DNA of 64,000 nt, from assembly GCF_963678635.1 (NCBI RefSeq), contig NC_087063.1:36866540-36930539 (forward strand). Direction: 5' to 3'. This document shows, in pieces, positions 61,066-64,000 of this stretch (positions within the stretch are counted from its first letter, which is position 1; every line of letters starts with the position of its first letter). The DNA comes from Symsagittifera roscoffensis. Taxonomy: Eukaryota; Xenacoelomorpha; Acoela; Convolutidae. Below the pieces are notes generated by a model. That model worked only from the letters and a program-made list of their open reading frames with translations, had not been told where the DNA came from and did not search any database. A program made the translations under genes and the position numbers.

Positions 61066-64000
61066 ACAAACTTCTTAAATATCTTCAAGTTCGTTAACTC
61101 TTAGAGCTTTCGAATTGCTTGGTTTCTACAGATGTGCCTAAAAATTGTACAACTTAAATCAGGGTTTGTCTTATACTCGCTCGCCTTGCTCATTTTTGAT
61201 ACCACTTTTTCTCGACTCAGTGAAAACGTTTTCGGAAAATTTAAAATCTCGGCTGACTCGTGGTTTCCAGGGCTTTTATATGCTATATCGCTCGGACCAT
61301 TCTAATAATATTGCGCGGAAAAAATTGTGGAGCACCCGAATATAACTTTCATTGATGGGAGCAAAAAGAAACAAACTTTTGAGGGGTTCTGAAGGTGAAC
61401 CAGTAAGAAACAACACGTTTTAGGGAGGGCGTCCGGGGACTGCTGTCCGATTGGTCTAGAGATTTTAGAAACAGCGATATTAAAAAAATTGTTGAACATC
61501 TTATATGACTTTTTGCGATGAAATTTTTCAGAGAACACAATCAAACTGAAATTAAAGGCCAGCAGAAAAAAAAAGAAAAATTAAAAGACTGAATTTAACT
61601 AAAGCCGGCACCCAGTCAGCAAAAGATAGTGCTCAGTTCTTACTAATAGAATAGTCTACAATTTGTCACGGAAAACTTCTATTAAATGCAATCCTATGCA
61701 TTATACATCTTCATATTATTTTCACATAACTTCACCTGACTTGAACTACTATTTTACACTACGTTCAAATATCACTAAGTGCATCAAAAAAGTGGTGATA
61801 CATTACAATAGGTGGTAACTTTAAGTTAAATAGCTGGATTGCTTTTTGTTATACTTCGCACAGTAATTAGATTTTATTTCAAAAGCCAAATTTTCGGCAA
61901 AAGAAGTGGAAAATTCGAGTTTTTGAATAACTTTTATCTGGCGGAGTAATATATTTACTAAAACTATCTTAGCAGCATGTACAATTGATTGAAAAAAAAC
62001 TGACTATATAATGCATTATAGTTCTGAAATTTATTACATGCAAAATACTAAAAGTTACCACCTATTAAAACATATCACCCAAAAAGTATGCTTCACTATC
62101 AAAACTGATAACATGGAAAAAGAGCCCACTTTGATCATCCTTGCCAATTATAAGTACGAAACAGAGGCGAAGCGGAGCTTCGCAACACTTGCGATACAAC
62201 AGAAACATAGAACGACAGATAGCTCAAAGAAAAGGAAACAAAAACCAATGAGTCGAAAAAGGTTATAACATTGTCGAAGATAAAAAAAGTTTTTTTTTTT
62301 CAAATAAGTGCCCTGACATTAATAGAAAAGAACATTGGGTAACTAAGTAGTCGCTCATTAAGCTGAAAATTTTTCAAAAAATTTTCGGTTGGCAAAAAAT
62401 CATAGCAAGATTTTGCATCTAGTACCTGTAAGCATATATAGGCGGTAGATGAAGGTGGTATTTTAGTAAGCTTACCATTTTTAATATTCGCCATTCTGTG
62501 TACAATGTTATTTACGATAAAAATCCCGCTCCCGGTTGCATTACCCTGGTTTATCGCAAGGATTACATCAACAATACTAATTGAATTAGACTTGTTTAAC
62601 CGGCGTTTTGCGACCATTTTTCAACGAATAAATTTTATTATTGCAGTAAATAATAAATCATCCAGAAGATACTGTTGAAAGAATTTTAACCAATCTACCA
62701 AGGGCTAGAGAAAGACGTCACTTCTCAGCCAGTACAAAACTTCTGGAGAGATGCCTGCGTTTAAAATAATTGAACGTTAGTGATAACTGAAAAATTTACA
62801 ATATCAATATTGAAAGATAGTTTAAAAGTAAAAAAACATGACCAAATTAGTTGCATATTCAGGCGATTTTTTTCTATCTTATGTGGTGAAAAATTTACAT
62901 TTATGTACATTTCCTAGTATGAAGGAAATAACTTATTTTTCCAATAAATACCAGCTAACAGATAATTAATGATACAAAGAAAATTCAAAGTTTTGAAAGT
63001 ATTCATCAGATAAAATAAATTAGAGAAAATAGGAGGCTTGTATATTCGAGGGCTTGTCATATGTTCACTCAATGTCTACCATGGCAAAGAGCATCAGTTC
63101 AATCAGGCAAAACATATATTTTGATGAAATGCTCAAAAAATTACTTAGGATGTCTTAGGATGCTTCTTCATTATCCTCAAATAATGAATCAAATAGACCA
63201 AAAAATGTGAAAACTTTTCCCAAGCTTTTTCTAAGATTTATCTCCAAAAAAAAATAGTTTTTGAGAGATCCTTATGATCAAAAACATTTTTCACAAAACG
63301 CTTCATTCTATTCGAGATATTTTTCACAAAACGCTTCAAGTTTTTTCGTTTTTTGGATTATTTTATGACTCCAAATCTCATCAGAAGTTTTGAAGTGAAA
63401 TTTGAGTGAAGCTATTATTTTTTGTGTTTGATCAAAATTTGGGGCAGACACAAAGCAATATACTCTTACTCTAATTTACTAAAAACTTCCGATGAGATTT
63501 GTTTTTGTTGGTGCCATAGGATGCTTTTTCATTAATTTAAAAATGACCAATCAATTAATATAAAAAAATTGAAAAAAAAAACTTTTTCTCAAGCTTTTTG
63601 TTCACTAGATTCGTGGCATAAAACAGTACTAAGGTCAGCATTTTATCTACGATTATAATATATCAACTTTAAATCAATAGTTCTAATTTTCTTCGATTCA
63701 GAATAAATAAGTAAGAGATAAAAAAAACTATTGTCGAGAAACAATTTAACTAGCATACTCCTATAGCGCCCATCATGAAGACGTTTAAATTTGAAGATTG
63801 AACTTATTAATGATCAAAGCTGACTTAGAGGTTATCTGAAGTTATTATACACTATCTTTTTTAAACTGAAAGTCAAGATGAACTATTCTTTCTTCGATTA
63901 TTGTGTCACTTTCTTTTTATAATCAAAGCATTCAGGTTTGTTTGTTATCAGACACTTAATTGTATGATTGATTCAACAATACCCACCAATAAATTATTGT
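61066..64000. other. AT-rich host DNA, probably intron
   Basis: No further kinase exon found. A minus ORF (62300-62617, 105 codons) and a plus frame (62645-62768, ending RCLRLK) look protein-like but match nothing recognised and lack proper splice sites. Confidence 0.4.

Noticed and set aside
62300-62617. 105-codon minus ORF with regular composition
   Set aside because: Not recognised, no splice or promoter context; possible decayed mobile element, too weak to call.
62642-62768. Possible exon after TTATTGCAG with frame ending RCLRLK
   Set aside because: The only protein-like frame begins with TAA at the acceptor, so it cannot be a simple exon.

Overview
The window is metazoan nuclear DNA. 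It is AT-rich and holds one intron-containing tyrosine kinase gene, hAT-type miniature transposons and a large family of Ty3/Gypsy-class LTR retroelements. The species cannot be named from the sequence alone.

Left part (about 1-29133): an array of decayed retroelement pieces, all in the minus orientation and all from one family. It has at least five overlapping partial units with stop codons, frameshifts, deletions and tandem duplications. Two units share an RNase H deletion and two share a tandem duplication of about 470 bp, so much of the array grew by segmental duplication and not by independent insertion. Two non-element sequences lie inside it: a GC-rich island (718-1094) and an unidentified segment of about 835 bp that occurs twice (13094-13930 and 28299-29133). 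From 29134 to 31720 the DNA looks like host intergenic or intronic sequence with remnants of small transposons.

Centre (31725-50640): one complete, apparently very young LTR element of 18.9 kb on the minus strand. Its LTRs (409/410 bp) differ by one indel seen by eye, run TG...CA, and are flanked by a 4-bp duplication TTGG. In transcription order it holds: 5' LTR, primer-binding-site candidate, a long leader with a small ORF and degenerate repeats, a 155-aa basic ORF, a single 2740-aa Gag-Pol ORF (capsid, CCHC knuckle, protease, RT, RNase H, integrase), two tiny membrane-protein ORFs overlapping by ATGA, a 377-codon reading frame with no ATG (and no TTG/CTG/GTG), an 872-aa envelope-like glycoprotein, an unrecognised 601-aa ORF that overlaps env by ATGA, a consensus splice donor just after that stop, and a 3' untranslated tract before the 3' LTR. 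The ATG-less frame, the tiny membrane ORFs and the 601-aa protein are the least explained parts.

Right part (50645-64000): host DNA with six exons of an ACK/TNK2-type non-receptor tyrosine kinase on the plus strand. They encode an N-terminal Ser-rich stretch, a SAM-like helical domain, and the kinase domain from the glycine loop through HRD and DFG. The gene runs off the right edge, and its start is not identified. Its 5.2-kb intron carries two hAT MITEs with 8-bp target duplications and a 370-bp tandem duplication. The retroelement may lie in an upstream intron of this gene or just 5' of it, in antisense orientation.
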